From Acanthaster planci (taxonomy: Eukaryota > Echinodermata > Asteroidea > Valvatida > Acanthasteridae), in assembly GCF_001949145.1 (NCBI RefSeq), contig NW_019091381.1, positions 665,032-696,006 on the forward strand: a stretch of DNA of 30,975 nt. Direction: 5' to 3'. The notes below the pieces were generated by a model. It searched no databases. It was not told where the DNA came from and was given only the letters and a program-made list of their open reading frames with translations. Within the stretch, counting starts at the first letter, position 1, and the number at the start of each line of letters is the position of its first letter. Below are positions 30,233 to 30,975 of this stretch, in pieces. A program made the translations under genes and the position numbers.

Positions 30233-30238
30233 AATAAA
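30233..30238 (+). terminator. Candidate poly(A) signal after the 30017 exon
   Basis: AATAAA lies 6 nt after the TGA of the candidate terminal exon and is followed by a T-rich stretch. That would imply a very short 3' UTR. It counts only if the exon is real. Confidence 0.25.
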
Positions 30239-30975
30239 TGTATTTGACAATTTTCTGAACTTTTGTAAATTTAGGCGCTTATTATACAAAAGATTACTGT
30301 TCAGACGAAATGAAAGATTCACTCCTGGAATCCTTAGTCTAAAATTATTTTCATTTTCTACAAACTGCTGTTTGCTATTGCAGTTTTACTACTACATAAA
30401 ACCATCGGTCCAGAATATTGAAGCTAACATGAATCCTATAATTCACCAGAACATATCACCTCTGTCTCCCAGGAGGCAGTCGCTCTGACACGAAGCCAAC
30501 ATCCCCAAGACACCAAAGATGTCTTAGAACACGAGAGGATCTCTCGCGTCACTTGAGATGGGACTACTCTAATTACTGGGCCGTTTCGCTTGACTAACCC
30601 TGAGTTAATTAAGCGCAAGAAAAAGCAGAGGAGGTTTTCTTCCCCAATTTTCCCTCTTATCCATAAAAATACTTGCGTTCTGGAGATGAATTAGGAACTA
30701 TTGCTGGACAGTAATACGTACAGCGGACAGATATCGGACAAAAAGGAATTCGTGTCTGCCAAGCATGACCTAAGTGTATTAAGTTATTTCAACATTATAT
30801 ACGACAAGCTTTACTGTTTTGTTTCATAAACCATTTTTACGGAAGAAAAGGAGCGAGACGATATTGAAAACAGATATAACTTAGCTTCAAAAATAAATCT
30901 GTATTAAATAAATTTGTGATCCAAGTTGGAATGATTACCTTAAGTAATAAAATATTGAAGTTGAGGAGTTTTAAC
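30239..30975. other. Nothing firmly recognised
   Basis: A fair acceptor (tgtttgctattgcag, AG at 30382-30383) precedes a 34-codon open frame (FYYYIKPSVQNIEAN...) ending at a stop. It is not called an exon because it is short and there is no donor or poly(A) context. The remainder is AT-rich. Confidence 0.35.

Noticed and set aside
30384-30490. Possible exon after ttgctattgcag
   Set aside because: A good acceptor, but only 34 codons before a stop, with no donor or poly(A) signal nearby.
1-30975. tRNA, rRNA, CRISPR or bacterial-type operons
   Set aside because: No cloverleaf with A and B boxes, no rRNA-like conserved cores, no regular spaced repeats, and the splice-site and intron structure shows animal nuclear DNA.

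Overview
The window looks like nuclear DNA from an animal, most likely a marine invertebrate bilaterian. It is AT-rich and gene-poor, and it has long introns with canonical GT/AG junctions, AATAAA-type polyadenylation signals and several small non-autonomous DNA transposons. The only gene recognised with confidence is the 3' end of a G9a/GLP-type histone H3K9 methyltransferase (EHMT) on the + strand. Its protein is close to vertebrate EHMT1/2 but has a short, divergent tail. I cannot fix the phylum from the sequence alone.

Layout. Positions 1-3118 hold an EHMT intron, a coding exon for the core of the SET domain (531-706), a 2.3 kb intron, and the terminal coding exon with the end of SET, the post-SET zinc motif and the stop codon (2995-3118). 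A 3' UTR with candidate poly(A) signals follows. From about 4 to 8 kb I see no genes. This stretch holds a 76-bp tandem duplication in which each unit carries a perfect CRE octamer, an adjoining 248-bp MITE with about 47-bp inverted ends, and a TGTACA-rich palindromic block. Two CpG-rich, promoter-like blocks lie near 8.6-9.1 kb and 10.2-10.6 kb. A probable first coding exon lies at 13342-13450. It has a basic N-terminus running into a hydrophobic stretch and ends at a consensus donor.

From 13.5 kb to the end the DNA looks intronic or intergenic, with scattered signals. These are two more MITEs (17341-17567 and 18554-18718, the latter with a perfect 12-bp direct repeat at its ends), a strong CTCF-like motif at 18510, and a possible alternative start exon at 19430. 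There are also several hairpins, a four-site ATCGAT/ATCAAT array with 11-12 bp spacing at 25.4 kb, and a fragment of a repeat found in many animals at 26.8 kb. Two candidate exons near the end (28198-28277 and 30017-30226, the latter followed within 10 nt by AATAAA) have phases compatible with each other and with the 13342 exon. A small second gene spanning about 13.3-30.2 kb is therefore a testable but unproven model.

Most open frames of 60-173 codons here show no recognisable domain and are at or near the length expected by chance in so much noncoding sequence. They are not called as genes. No tRNA, rRNA, CRISPR array or complete autonomous transposon was seen.
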